Source: Ailurus styani (lineage: Eukaryota > Chordata > Mammalia > Carnivora > Ailuridae). From it: a stretch of 64,000 bases of DNA. Location of the stretch: positions 598,406 through 662,405 of the forward strand of contig LNAC01000232.1 in NCBI GenBank assembly GCA_002007465.1. The letters run 5' to 3'. The stretch's first letter is position 1. Each line of letters begins with the position of its first letter. Of the stretch, positions 43,601 through 48,284 are shown piece by piece. The position numbers and the translations under genes are program-made. The notes below the pieces were generated by a model. It worked only from the letters and a program-made list of their open reading frames with translations, was not told the DNA's origin and did no database searches.

Positions 43601-45853
43601 GGGCAAATCCAAAGTCAGGCCTAGAAAAGTAATAATGTTGTTTCCAACTCTTAGGACAGAGTATTTCTTCTCTTGTCACTACAGGCTCAGTTGTCAAATG
43701 TCCCAATTTGGGGGATGAGCCAGTCTAGACACCTGGAAAAGTTCCTGAGAGATTTCTAGGATTCTAGAGGAGCCCAAATCTCTTCCATTTAAAAAGTAAT
43801 GAATTCCATCGAGACAGAAAGTAGAAGGGTGGTTGTGGGGGGAGGGGGGGCGGTGAACAATGGGGGGCTGGAATGGGGAGTTACTGGGAGTTTTCATTTA
43901 ATGATTACAGAGTTCCAGTTTAGTAAGATGAAAAAGTTCTGGAAATAGATGGTGGTAACGGTTGCATACCAATGTGAATGTACTTAATGCCACTGTACTG
44001 TACATTCGAAAATGGTTAAAATGGTAAACTTTACATTATATATACTTTACTACATTTTTTTTTAAGTGATGTGTTGATCTATCTATCCCCAGCCAGGGAC
44101 CAAGAAAAGCAGTCACAAAAGCATGCTAACAAGCAAATGTTTTTTTCTTATGACCAGGCTGATGGGCAGGCTTAGAAAACAAGGCCATAGGCAACATTCC
44201 GCTGGAAGTAACTGGCCCCCTCTCTTCTCTTTGAGTGCCTTATGTCCTCTCTGATGATGAGAATTATTAAATTTACTACTTGTCTAGCTGTCAACGCACT
44301 CAATACCTTAGTCCTTCACCTCCCATTCTCCCTCTCTCCAAGATGTCTTCCTATGCTCTATCTGGAAAGCTGCTTCACAAAATCTCCTCAGTTCAGTGAC
44401 ACTTGTCACTGTGAATGCCACAGAAACATGCCTATTCCTTCCAAGTATACTCCCAAGTCCCCTACCTCCCACCCTATATTATGGGCTCTCTACCCATACA
44501 TACCCCTATTCCTTAAGACAGCAAATCTTGAATTTAATCTCCATTCAAAGGCCAACTGCAAACATTTTAATAATATTGTATCTGCTCATTTTGCCCCATG
44601 TTTTTCACTCGGATTTATCTTTTACAAAACAATCTTCCAAAGACACCACTTTTATTTCGACACTTCCTTTTTTAAAGTCAATTAATAATGATAAAGATGA
44701 TGACAACAGCAACAATACAGCAGCAGCAGGAGCCAACATTTGAGGGCTAAACTTAGGCCAGGTACTGTACGTAGCTTCACACATATTATCTTGTTTAACT
44801 CTCAAACAGACCCAAGATGTATATAATTATTTTAACTCTCCTACAGATGACAAAAAGGCTGTACTGCACGGAATATCAGTCAAGGATCTATACCTCTAAA
44901 ACGTTTGTGAATGTCCTTAAGGAAAGCATGACCTCCCTCAAATGGCAATGCATACTGTGGTGGGGGATGTGCAATTGTCCATTTTGCTGGGGAAAGGGTT
45001 CATAGCTTTTATCGGTATACTGAAAGATGCATAGCTCAAACATGATTATTAACTGCTGCTAAATGGTCAAACATTTTCAATTAAATTAAAGCAAAACTCC
45101 TGAGTCTGAAGTTAGCTGTCTTCATCTACTAAAGCACCTCACACCCAATCTACTTCCTTCCCTTAGGAAGCCATGATCACTTCACCAGCTGATCCTCAAC
45201 ACTGTTCCCTACCCAGAACGCATCCCCAAATCTGAAGCCTACCCGATGCTTCCAAAAGCTTAACTGTGGACCCACGAAACCTTCCGTGTCTATTCCAGCC
45301 CCTGCCGATATCACATAGCCTCCAAGCACACACATGAACCCACTCATTCCAACAGTCAACCCCCTTTTTCAGTCCCATTTTCTCACCCATTCATGCTCGT
45401 AACACACACTTTAATGTACATCTGCCTCGCAGACCCCGACACTTTCTACATTCGGAGACACACAAGCAGTGTCCCAGTCAGTAAACAGTTTGCACATCTT
45501 GACATTCATACCAGAAGTTCCCCCTAAGAGCTCTACCTCACACACACTGACCCAGGACCCCAGATACAACCTCGGACTCAGTCACCAGACTCACAAGCAC
45601 AGTACCACACATTCACTCGCTCACACAGGCTCACTGGCCCACAGTACCGCCCAAAGTCTCACCGACAATCTCTCACATACTGACAGTGGCGGTGTTGCAC
45701 ACACGGGGACAAACACCCACCGCCGCTCCCTCTCGCGCCCCACCTCACCCGATGCTGATACAGGCAGACGTTCCCAAAGCCGCCGGTGCCCAGCCGCTCC
45801 CGCATCTCCCAGGGCCCGCCCGCGCCCGGCCGCAGCCCCGGGGGCCGCTCCAT
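4713..45853 (-). CDS. CHUK: CHUK, IKK-alpha kinase (complete, 21 coding exons)
   Basis: Encodes inhibitor of NF-kappaB kinase subunit alpha, a Ser/Thr kinase of the IKK complex. It acts with IKK-beta and NEMO in the canonical pathway and alone, downstream of NIK, on NF-kappaB2 p100. Exons, 5' to 3': 45749-45853, 40013-40107, 37452-37566, 36722-36791, 35737-35825, 34485-34574, 34218-34342, 33919-34026, 33204-33339, 28345-28539, 27224-27326, 23563-23686, 23018-23169, 21130-21191, 16544-16653, 15493-15542, 9191-9287, 8736-8883, 7628-7761, 5500-5599, 4713-4742. They sum to 2238 nt, 745 codons plus TGA, which matches the human protein length I remember. Key residues fall at their known numbers: glycine loop GTGGFG 22-27, Lys44, HRD with Asp144, DLG 165-167, activation-loop Ser176 and Ser180, and NEMO-binding LDWSWL 738-743. 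No frameshift or stop is seen. The order is kinase domain, ubiquitin-like domain, helical scaffold/dimerisation domain, NEMO-binding tail. Confidence 0.97.
5500..5599 (-). CDS. CHUK: CHUK exon 20, residues 703-736
   Basis: Encodes [20 protein letters not shown] then NEEQGSRMM. Acceptor ACAG at 5602-5600, donor GTAAGT at 5499. Phase 0 at the end. Confidence 0.95.
5600..7627 (-). other. CHUK: CHUK intron 19
   Basis: No SINE here. A MIR relic occupies about 7330-7565. The rest shows no recognised element or exon. Confidence 0.6.
7330..7565 (+). mobile_element. MIR relic
   Basis: Ancient tRNA-derived SINE of the MIR family. Recognised by the order: size-of-locus text near CATCTAATTGAATTTTCACA, the core AACAGGTGAGGAAA, then CAAGGTTATT and TCAGGATTCAACCCTGGTCT. 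Highly diverged. Confidence 0.75.
7628..7761 (-). CDS. CHUK: CHUK exon 19, residues 659-703
   Basis: Low-complexity Ser/Pro-rich linker starting TQSSARSLV and ending VVTPQDG. The donor is read as GATGG then GTGGGT, because this gives Asp-Gly-Glu across the join. The alternative GT is out of phase. It carries more changes from human than other exons (for example SAEREHP where I recall SAEHDHS). Confidence 0.93.
8029..8221 (+). mobile_element. Can-SINE
   Basis: Full-length arctoid-type SINE in CHUK intron 18. Target-site duplication GAAAAAGGAGTTAGT at 8014-8028 and 8222-8236 is perfect, which implies a fairly young insertion. Confidence 0.96.
8523..8711 (+). mobile_element. Can-SINE next to CHUK exon 18
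   Basis: Full-length SINE, antisense to CHUK. Perfect 18 bp target-site duplication AATAATTCATTAAAAGTT at 8505-8522 and 8712-8729. The right copy ends only 6 bp from the GT of the exon 18 donor. Confidence 0.96.
8736..8883 (-). CDS. CHUK: CHUK exon 18, residues 609-658
   Basis: Helix-rich segment [20 protein letters not shown] through [12 protein letters not shown]. Ends in phase 0 at a GTAAGT donor (8735). A SINE sits only 24 bp beyond this donor (see 8523-8711). Confidence 0.95.
9191..9287 (-). CDS. CHUK: CHUK exon 17, residues 577-609
   Basis: Encodes [19 protein letters not shown] and [13 protein letters not shown]. The donor is GTAGAA, weaker than consensus. Ends with two bases of Ser609. 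Confidence 0.95.
9671..9863 (+). mobile_element. Can-SINE
   Basis: SINE in CHUK intron 16, with near-identical flanks ACAGCAGGAC at 9661-9670 and ACAGTAGGAC at 9864-9873. CAAAA-rich tail. Confidence 0.93.
10163..10186 (+). repeat. (CAA)n microsatellite
   Basis: Seven to eight CAA units directly before a SINE. Confidence 0.85.
10191..10341 (+). mobile_element. Can-SINE, internally deleted
   Basis: Begins GGGTGCCTGGGTGGCTCAGT but the middle is shortened and the AATAAA tail is absent, ending in CTCTCTCAAAAAAA. A damaged copy. Confidence 0.88.
10394..10596 (+). mobile_element. Can-SINE
   Basis: Diverged head (GGGGATGACTGAGTGGCTCA), a CT run and AAATAAA-rich tail. Flanked by AAAATAGAAG and AAACTAGAAG. 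Confidence 0.92.
11251..11369 (+). mobile_element. Older Can-SINE subtype
   Basis: Short SINE of the older type that ends GGTGTAGAGATTACTTAAAA instead of the CT-rich region, with an (AAT)n tail at about 11349-11369. Confidence 0.85.
12199..13012. mobile_element. hAT-type DNA transposon relic
   Basis: Terminal sequences are an imperfect inverted repeat: CAGTTCTCAAACTTA with AGGACCCCT at the left, and GGGGTTCATGAAC with TTTGGGAACTGTT at the right. This is the pattern of non-autonomous hAT-Charlie elements in mammals. About 0.8 kb, no transposase reading. The exact family is not assigned. Confidence 0.6.
13356..13563 (-). mobile_element. Can-SINE
   Basis: Antisense orientation, reading T-run, GGATTTTATTTATTCATTTG, purine-rich middle, GAGCCACCCAGGTGCCC. 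Target-site duplication CTCAACCTACTTTT at 13342-13355 and 13564-13577. Confidence 0.95.
13655..13720 (+). repeat. TA/CATA-rich simple repeat
   Basis: Alternating purine-pyrimidine run of ATGTAC, GTATATG and CATACATA units. Confidence 0.75.
13735..14460 (+). mobile_element. L2-like LINE relic (tentative)
   Basis: Old coding-like text resembling the 3' part of an L2 LINE, such as CCATTCCCCTGCTTAAAAC and CATGATGAAATCCAAACTC. Strongly diverged. Open frames at 13786-14456 are probably remnants of this rather than genes. Confidence 0.45.
15493..15542 (-). CDS. CHUK: CHUK exon 16, residues 560-577
   Basis: A 50 nt exon encoding [16 protein letters not shown]. Acceptor GTAG, donor GTAAGA. Ends with one base of Asp577. 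Confidence 0.94.
15721..15858 (+). mobile_element. Older Can-SINE subtype
   Basis: Ends in GTGTAGAGATTACTTAAAAG with an A-rich tail, as in the copies at 11251 and 49709. Lies in CHUK intron 15/16 territory just upstream of exon 16. Confidence 0.85.
16201..16401 (+). mobile_element. Can-SINE
   Basis: Full-length SINE in CHUK intron 15, about 140 bp from exon 15. Target-site duplication TATGATGGCAAT at 16189-16200 and 16402-16413 is perfect. Confidence 0.96.
16544..16653 (-). CDS. CHUK: CHUK exon 15, residues 524-560
   Basis: Encodes [15 protein letters not shown], then [17 protein letters not shown]. Residue 539 reads Thr here (HTEIM), Ala in the human protein as I remember it. Ends with two bases of Leu560. 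Confidence 0.95.
17528..18388 (-). pseudogene. L1 ORF1 remnant (inverted part)
   Basis: Minus-strand L1 ORF1. It starts [12 protein letters not shown] near 18388, breaks at a stop soon after, then is open for 162 residues (18016-17528), starting [13 protein letters not shown] and covering the RNA-binding RRM and C-terminal domains (for example [17 protein letters not shown]). The N-terminal coiled-coil part has stops and frame changes. Confidence 0.85.
18567..20130 (+). pseudogene. L1 ORF2 3' remnant
   Basis: Forward L1 ORF2 beginning inside the reverse transcriptase. The active-site motif reads FTDD (usually FADD). It continues through [34 protein letters not shown], a [12 protein letters not shown] block and the C-terminal Cys-rich segment, in several frames. 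A degenerate pseudogene. Confidence 0.85.
20694..20929 (-). mobile_element. Can-SINE with internal 20 bp duplication
   Basis: Full-length antisense SINE in CHUK intron 14. Perfect 17 bp target-site duplication AGTGAGATTTCAGTTTT at 20677-20693 and 20930-20946. A 20 bp unit is repeated perfectly at 20826-20845 and 20846-20865. Confidence 0.96.
21130..21191 (-). CDS. CHUK: CHUK exon 14, residues 503-523
   Basis: Short 62 nt exon encoding [20 protein letters not shown] and a final Glu523. Acceptor TTTTTAG, donor GTAAGA, phase 0 at the end. Confidence 0.95.
21280..21748 (+). mobile_element. MLT1-type MaLR LTR relic
   Basis: Solo LTR of the ancient ERVL-MaLR group. Recognised by AATGTGACCTTATTTGGAAA, CTTATAAGAAGAG, CACCTTGATTTTGG, AACTGTGAGACAGTAAATTT and TTTTAAGCCACCCA. 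Non-coding. It lies in CHUK intron 13 immediately 5' of exon 14 in genomic order. Confidence 0.85.
22508..22721 (-). mobile_element. Can-SINE
   Basis: Antisense SINE, moderately diverged (GCCACCCAAGCACCCC end), in CHUK intron 13. Confidence 0.9.
23018..23169 (-). CDS. CHUK: CHUK exon 13, residues 452-503
   Basis: Long amphipathic helix of the scaffold domain with the heptad leucines traditionally called the leucine zipper ([12 protein letters not shown] onward). Runs to QMTYGI with one base of Ser503. Donor GTGAGT. Confidence 0.95.
23563..23686 (-). CDS. CHUK: CHUK exon 12, residues 411-452
   Basis: Scaffold/dimerisation domain segment [19 protein letters not shown] up to QRAAM. The first full codon after Val411 reads Arg (VRDSK), where I recall Gln in human. 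Ends with two bases of Met452 before GTAAGT. Confidence 0.95.
24256..24434 (+). mobile_element. Can-SINE
   Basis: Head GGGGCGCCTGGTTGACTCGG, CT-rich end and AATTAATTAATT tail. In CHUK intron 11. Confidence 0.9.
24849..24882 (+). repeat. (CT)n(CA)n microsatellite
   Basis: Compound dinucleotide run, CT then CA. Confidence 0.8.
25102..25279 (+). mobile_element. Can-SINE containing the only ambiguous base
   Basis: SINE with a single N at 25163, where about 20 bp of the usual text is missing, probably an assembly patch. Its 3' end (CT run, AAATAAATAAAATCTTAAAAA and on) matches that of the SINE at 25413. Confidence 0.9.
25413..25613 (+). mobile_element. Can-SINE (middle, hybrid copy)
   Basis: Its 5' part matches the SINE at 25746 almost exactly. 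Its 3' tail matches that of the SINE at 25102. This is expected of a recombinant between the two. Confidence 0.92.
25746..25946 (+). mobile_element. Can-SINE (right copy)
   Basis: Full SINE with its own distinct tail (AATAAATAAGTCTTTTTTT). The original target site CCAATGAATAAGATA (left) resembles CCAATGTGTAAGATA (right, about 25949-25963). Confidence 0.92.
26090..26735 (+). mobile_element. L1M-type LINE 3' end relic
   Basis: Text typical of old mammalian L1 3' ends: CAAAGCTGTCAAGATCATC, AATGTAATGTGGTATCCTGG, ATGAATAAAGTATGGACC, TGTACTATCTACTCAATTTT. Diverged and non-coding. In CHUK intron 11. Confidence 0.6.
27224..27326 (-). CDS. CHUK: CHUK exon 11, residues 377-411
   Basis: Starts [15 protein letters not shown] and joins the ubiquitin-like domain to the scaffold/dimerisation domain ([11 protein letters not shown]). 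Donor GTAAGT. Ends with one base of Val411. Confidence 0.95.
27585..27985 (+). mobile_element. L1M-type LINE 3' end relic
   Basis: Starts ACAATGGGAATACTATTCAG and includes GATTCCACTTATGTGAAGT, AGTGGTTGCCTGAAG and an end at ACTGAACTGTACAC. Old L1 3' region in CHUK intron 10. Confidence 0.7.
28345..28539 (-). CDS. CHUK: CHUK exon 10, residues 312-376 (ubiquitin-like domain)
   Basis: Starts [12 protein letters not shown] and covers most of the ubiquitin-like domain of the IKK family. It is the longest exon of the gene here (195 nt, phase 0 to 0), with acceptor ACAG and donor GTAAGA. Confidence 0.95.
28823..28985 (+). mobile_element. Can-SINE
   Basis: SINE of the ACTCTTGATTTCAGCTCAG type with AT-rich tail, in CHUK intron 9. 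Confidence 0.9.
29151..29350 (-). mobile_element. Can-SINE
   Basis: Full antisense SINE with perfect 13 bp duplication TTAATTAGATCTT at 29138-29150 and 29351-29363. Confidence 0.96.
30112..30315 (+). mobile_element. Can-SINE
   Basis: Full SINE with long A tail. Perfect 15 bp duplication AAAAGAGGCACTATG at 30097-30111 and 30316-30330. Confidence 0.96.
30461..30647 (+). mobile_element. Can-SINE
   Basis: Subtype with GTTGGGCACCCATCTCTTGA. Flanks TATAAATAATCC at 30449-30460 and TATAGATAATCC at 30648-30659. Confidence 0.92.
31603..31664 (+). repeat. (GATA)n microsatellite
   Basis: About 15 tetranucleotide units with two GACA interruptions, in CHUK intron 9. Likely length-polymorphic. Confidence 0.93.
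33204..33339 (-). CDS. CHUK: CHUK exon 9, residues 266-311
   Basis: End of the kinase domain ([18 protein letters not shown]) and the linker into the ubiquitin-like domain ([12 protein letters not shown]). Phase 0 at the end, donor GTTAGT. Confidence 0.95.
33638..33840 (+). mobile_element. MER5-type hAT relic
   Basis: Non-autonomous hAT-Charlie element of the MER5 type: CTGTGCTGTCCAATATGG at the left, CAAGTGCTCAATAGTC and ACTGCACAGTACTAC towards the right. In CHUK intron 8. Confidence 0.8.
33919..34026 (-). CDS. CHUK: CHUK exon 8, residues 230-266
   Basis: Encodes the basic stretch EKIKKKD (about 232-238), which overlaps the reported IKK-alpha nuclear localisation signal, then the C-lobe up to PQPNSLC. 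Acceptor ATAG, donor GTAAGT. Confidence 0.95.
34218..34342 (-). CDS. CHUK: CHUK exon 7, residues 189-230
   Basis: Starts with the kinase APE motif ([10 protein letters not shown]), then [19 protein letters not shown]. Ends with two bases of Trp230 before a GTAAGA donor. The intron between exons 7 and 6 is only 142 bp. Confidence 0.95.
34485..34574 (-). CDS. CHUK: CHUK exon 6, residues 159-188 (activation loop)
   Basis: Encodes the DLG magnesium motif at 165-167 and the activation loop [10 protein letters not shown] with Ser176 and Ser180, the sites phosphorylated by upstream kinases such as NIK. Cys178 is also present. Exactly 90 nt, phase 0 at both ends. Confidence 0.96.
34660..34890 (+). 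mobile_element. MIR relic
   Basis: MIR core CCACTTATGTGACCTTGATC, AAGTTACTTAACTTCTCTCA and GTACCTAATACATGG, with an (ATT)n expansion at 34799-34830 inside it. In CHUK intron 5. Confidence 0.8.
35737..35825 (-). CDS. CHUK: CHUK exon 5, residues 129-158 (catalytic loop)
   Basis: Carries the catalytic loop HRDLKPEN with the catalytic base Asp144 and Asn149. Donor GTAGGT. Ends in phase 0 at Lys158. Residue 155 is Phe (LQDFGGK), where I recall Val in human. Confidence 0.95.
35936..36038 (-). mobile_element. Older Can-SINE subtype
   Basis: Antisense old-type SINE (AAGTAATCTCTACACCCAGC through GAGCCAGCTAGGCACC). Flanks CTCTGATATTCA and CTCTGATGCTCA. Confidence 0.85.
36722..36791 (-). CDS. CHUK: CHUK exon 4, residues 106-129
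   Basis: Encodes [20 protein letters not shown] and the following SDI in the kinase C-lobe (helices D-E). Acceptor TTCAG, donor GTATGT. Ends with one base of Gly129. Confidence 0.95.
37210..37385. mobile_element. hAT-type MITE relic (tentative)
   Basis: Text such as AAAGGGCCATACAGTAAATA, TTAGGCTTTGCAGGCC and ACAGGTAACAGGCCATAG resembles non-autonomous hAT elements of the MER20/MER3 kind. The family is not resolved. Confidence 0.55.
37452..37566 (-). CDS. CHUK: CHUK exon 3, residues 67-105
   Basis: Encodes [16 protein letters not shown] through the hinge [12 protein letters not shown] of the kinase. The donor is GTAGTG, weaker than consensus. Ends in phase 0. Confidence 0.95.
37741..37914 (+). 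mobile_element. Can-SINE
   Basis: Diverged SINE (GGGACACCTGGGTGGCTTGA) with a deletion after TGGCTCAGG. In CHUK intron 2. Confidence 0.88.
37940..38175 (+). mobile_element. MIR relic
   Basis: MIR pattern: CTTTAACTCATCTACTTGTA, AATTGGTTAAGTAATATAGG, CACACAGCAAGGAGGTGG and CCAGTCTGGCAGTCTGG. Confidence 0.8.
38505..38690 (+). mobile_element. MIR relic
   Basis: Shows TCAAATCCAGACTC, GCTTCAACTTCCTCATCT, AAAATAGGATAACACC and GGACTTAGCACACTACCTG in the MIR order. Confidence 0.75.
38690..39285 (+). mobile_element. MaLR-like LTR relic split by a SINE
   Basis: Old LTR text: ACTTCCGAGGAAAGATCATA, CTTTGTTCTCTCTCCTCAGA, CTGCCATGTCATG and AGAAACTGTGAGATA. After a SINE (39111-39214) it continues TTGCTGTTTTAAGCCACTAA, GTTTTGGGGGTAATTTTG. 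Non-coding. The subfamily is not assigned. Confidence 0.7.
39111..39214 (-). mobile_element. Older Can-SINE subtype
   Basis: Antisense old-type SINE (TAAGTAATCTCTACACTTAA through CCAGTCAGATGCCCC), nested in the LTR relic at 38690-39285. Confidence 0.85.
39329..39525 (-). mobile_element. Can-SINE
   Basis: Full antisense SINE. Duplication AGTAGTGATCATATTT at 39313-39328 and AGTAGTGATTATATTT at 39526-39541. Confidence 0.95.
39631..39816 (-). mobile_element. Can-SINE
   Basis: Antisense SINE with GAGAGAAAGAGTGAGCATGA middle and GCCACCCAAATGCCCCC end, about 200 bp from CHUK exon 2. Flanks TAGCTGACT and TAGCTGATA. Confidence 0.92.
40013..40107 (-). CDS. CHUK: CHUK exon 2, residues 36-67
   Basis: Acceptor CAG at 40110-40108, donor GTAAGT at 40012. 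Encodes the segment with the ATP-anchoring Lys44 (IAIK) and the C-helix glutamate region (HEIQIMKK). It ends with two bases of codon 67. Residue 39 is Val here; I remember Leu in human. Confidence 0.96.
40325..41925 (+). mobile_element. LINE-1 3' fragment, SINE-interrupted
   Basis: Forward L1 ORF2 remnant in CHUK intron 1. It begins in the reverse transcriptase (GATGTCCACGCTCACCAC, then TTTGCAGATGACATACTAGA) and has internal deletions. It runs to the L1 3' region (CCACATGATTTCCCTCATAT) and an A-rich tail. A SINE splits it at 40924-41116. Frames are broken. Confidence 0.88.
40924..41116 (+). mobile_element. Can-SINE nested in L1
   Basis: Inserted in the ORF2 text between AAATGGATTAAAGAC and GAGACCTGAAACC, so it is younger than the host L1. 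Confidence 0.9.
43015..43145 (+). mobile_element. L1M-type 3' end fragment
   Basis: GTGAATGTACTTAATGCCAC, AACTGTACACTTAAAAATGG and TTTACCACAATAAAAAAA mark the end of an old L1. Confidence 0.75.
43795..44060 (+). mobile_element. L1M-type 3' end fragment
   Basis: AGTTACTGGGAGTTTTCATT, TCTGGAAATAGATGGTGGTA, then AATGTGAATGTACTTAATGC. Contains a G-run near 43833-43852. Confidence 0.75.
44690..44860 (+). mobile_element. MIR relic (tentative)
   Basis: CAACATTTGAGGGC, GGCCAGGTACTGTACG, TATTATCTTGTTTAACTCTC and CTACAGATGACAAAAAGG follow the MIR pattern. Confidence 0.6.
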
Positions 45854-45985
45854 GGGGCGGGAGGGCAAGCGGCCTCAGGTTCCGCCACTGTTCCCAGGCC
45901 GGTTCCGGGCCGCTGAGGCTCGCGCGCGTCTTTCTTCTCGCGAGATGTATGCGTCATTTCCGGAAACTGCCCCAAGAAAAGCCCT
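45690..45985 (-). promoter_or_regulatory. CHUK: CHUK CpG-island promoter
   Basis: CpG-dense block around CHUK exon 1. Upstream of the ATG (45853) lie a perfect TCTCGCGAGA palindrome at 45936-45945, a TGACGC CRE-like half site (minus strand, near 45956-45951) and a TTTCCGGAAA ETS-type palindrome at 45957-45966. TCTCGCGAGA is a known core element of TATA-less CpG promoters. Ets-1 control of the human IKK-alpha promoter has been reported. The start site is likely between 45860 and 45960. Confidence 0.75.
45749..45853 (-). CDS. CHUK: CHUK exon 1, residues 1-35
   Basis: Starts at ATG 45853 (M-E-R-P-P-G) and carries the kinase glycine-rich loop GTGGFG at residues 22-27, including Thr23, a reported Akt site in human. 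It ends in phase 0 at Arg35 before a GTGAGG donor. An in-frame TTG upstream at 45868 is not needed, because the ATG matches the known N-terminus. Confidence 0.96.
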
Positions 45986-46293
45986 GCCCCAGCTTTTCCT
46001 GGAGGTATACGGGAGCCCAGCCAGCGAAAGGTTCGTAAGAATGGAGCTCGCCTCCAATTCGCTAAGTCCTCTTTTTAAATTTCTGGCTGAGAGAACCCAC
46101 ATGTTTTCCCAGCCTTCAAAACTATAAGCTCTCCGTTCCTTTCAAGTCATTTTCAAGTTATCGTGTCCACCCCGTCTACTTTTCACCTTTCTTCAGACCT
46201 GCCATCTGTCATCCAACTCCACCACCCGCTGAACTGGCACTGGCAAAAGCCACCAATGATTCAAATATTGCGGAATACAGTCTTTTTTTTTTT

Positions 46294-47320
46294 AAATGAT
46301 TAATCATCTTCCATAAAGTCAGGCTCAGCTCTTTTGCTTGACTTCTTGTACACCTGTTCCAGGATCTCCCCTGTAATCACAAAACATTCAAGGATGTGAT
46401 GCTGTTGCAAAGTAAAGAATATTCCTCCTGATTTCGGGAGCTTTCCCCTAAATGCCTTAACGGAGCATGCAGTCCAGTGGTCTTCCATTTATGGGTTTGC
46501 CAGTGCAGTAAGCAGTGCCTTATTGCGGGGGATTGTTTCTGATGCGTGGTGCAGGGCTGCAGAGGCAAGCTTCAGGAATGCTGTTGGTGCAACAAGAAGT
46601 GCTTCCCAGTGGCGGACAGCCTTAGCATGGAAGAACCAGCTTTCCATTTTCCCTCTGAGTTGGTCATATGTCTCAGCCGCACAGAACTTGAGGATCTAGT
46701 CAGTCACTCTGGGTATAAAAATCACTGTGGCATTCAGTTCTTTGAAGAAATGTTATCAGTTGCATTAAGTGGTCATTGGAGCCCCCTTTGAGATCATATG
46801 TGCTTGGACCGTCGTTTGCACAGCCCCACCTGTGGTGACCTCAGTACTTAAATTCCGACTTATGCTTTGCGACCCACAAACAGATATAACAAGCTGAGAC
46901 GCCTAAAGGTGGATACAGCATGTGCACCACAGCAGTGTTGCTGGCTACTCTGAAAGCACTGAACTGGCTTCTGGCAGAGCACGTGGGTCTGTTGATTCAG
47001 AATCCCTAAATAGTGCAACCAAAATGTTGAGCACTGCATGTACAAGCCATGTTATGGTGTTGGGACTCAGTAATGCATGGTAGATTCTGGATTCCCACAT
47101 GTGCTTAGTTGTCATGGAGCTGGAGTTGGAGATGAGGGCAAATGGTACCTCCCAAACATATCTGTGAGAGTTGGGCAGACTGCACAGATGATTGTGGTAC
47201 TGATTGCCCCTAATAGTATAAAGCCCTTTGTCTGCTTGGTGTACTGCATAGCCTAGGATCAGAGTGTGTCTGATCTCCACGGGGGAAGGCAGGGGCCAAA
47301 TTCTTTTAACACTCACTTGG
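46294..47320 (-). pseudogene. Possible retropseudogene, parent unidentified
   Basis: About 1 kb between CHUK and CWF19L1. Minus-strand reading in one frame gives long open stretches separated by few stops: 123 codons (47316-46945), then, beyond a gap of stops and frame changes, a run ILKFCAAETYDQLRGKMES (about 46696 down) and, after one stop, a 62-codon end (46488-46300) closing KRAEPDFMEDD. A run of 11 A (minus strand) follows six bases after the stop, at 46293-46283. This resembles an old intronless retrocopy. I could not name the parent gene and found no clear target-site duplication, so chance open frames remain possible. Confidence 0.4.
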
Positions 47321-48188
47321 AAGAGCTAAGGAGGGAACCTGAGGACCTGAGGATACTGATGAGTGGGCTGACCCTAAAGTGGCCATCTTTGCAGAAACCA
47401 GGTTGTTTCCCATAGTTCACTCTTTGAACATCCCCATTCTCAGAGATGCTGCATAGCTTGTTTTTAAATTCCAGGATGGTCAACGTCAGGCTTCACGATC
47501 TTCAAGTTTGAGACTGTTTTTTCATGTATAAAAGGGAGGCAATACCTCATAGACATTTTGTGAGGATTAATTGAAACATTGTCTGGGCCATAAGTACCCA
47601 ATATAAAGAAGCAATTTTTTTCTTTTGGCTTCTAAGATACAGCATTCTCCTGTGATCTCTCCCTCTTTTCCATGCACTTGTGGATCACTCTATTTCCAAG
47701 GACTCCTTAAATATTGATACTTCTTAGGTATTATATCTTCAGCTTAGGACTGTATTCATCCTATCTTATTTTCACCCATTCTCATAATTTCAGCTATGGC
47801 CTATACCCCGATGATCCCCAAAGCTCTATCACCAAACCAGGTCTCCATGAGTTTAGAACTACCAATAGCACACTGCAACTATCCTAAGCAGAACTCATCT
47901 TCCTTCTCTTAAAATCTGCCCCTTCTCTTCCCAATTACACTGTAAACTCTGGGATAACTGGGACCATGTCGGGACATGGCCATACTCCTGGAGTCTAGAA
48001 AAATACCTGGCACATAGGAGTTAAGTATTTGCTGAAGGGCTGCATAAGCTCTTTTATATCAATAAGATGAATGCTAATAAGAGAAAAATGGCAAAGGCCT
48101 TAGGTCCCTTCTCCACCCTAGACTGTTCAGGGAGAAGCCACCTGTGAGATCCTGGAATAATAGCTGAGTCTAAAGCCCTAGACACGCT

Positions 48189-48240
<52 letters not shown>

Positions 48241-48284
48241 CTTATTTAATGGTATAGGTAACATGAACATATGACCACTTCCCA
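47320..48284. other. Intergenic DNA before the CWF19L1 3' end
   Basis: No gene seen. The stretch 47740-47960 has text like an L2 LINE 3' end (CCGATGATCCCCAAAGCTC and following). The CA repeat at 48193 lies at its right edge. Confidence 0.55.
48193..48239 (+). repeat. (CA)n microsatellite
   Basis: About 23 CA units without interruption, about 70 bp beyond the CWF19L1 poly(A) signal. Confidence 0.97.

Larger units (their letters stand above)
40108..45748 (-). other. CHUK: CHUK intron 1
   Basis: A 5.6 kb first intron. It holds the split L1 (40325-41925), two L1 3' fragments and a MIR. From 44860 to 45680 no repeat is recognised. The plus-strand frame at 45469-46038 is an antisense GC-rich shadow of the CHUK exon 1 region. 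Confidence 0.6.

Noticed and set aside
45469..46038. 189-residue open frame on the plus strand
   Set aside because: Antisense to the CHUK exon 1 CpG region. Composition (Arg/Pro/Ala) follows GC content, and there is no domain or splice support.
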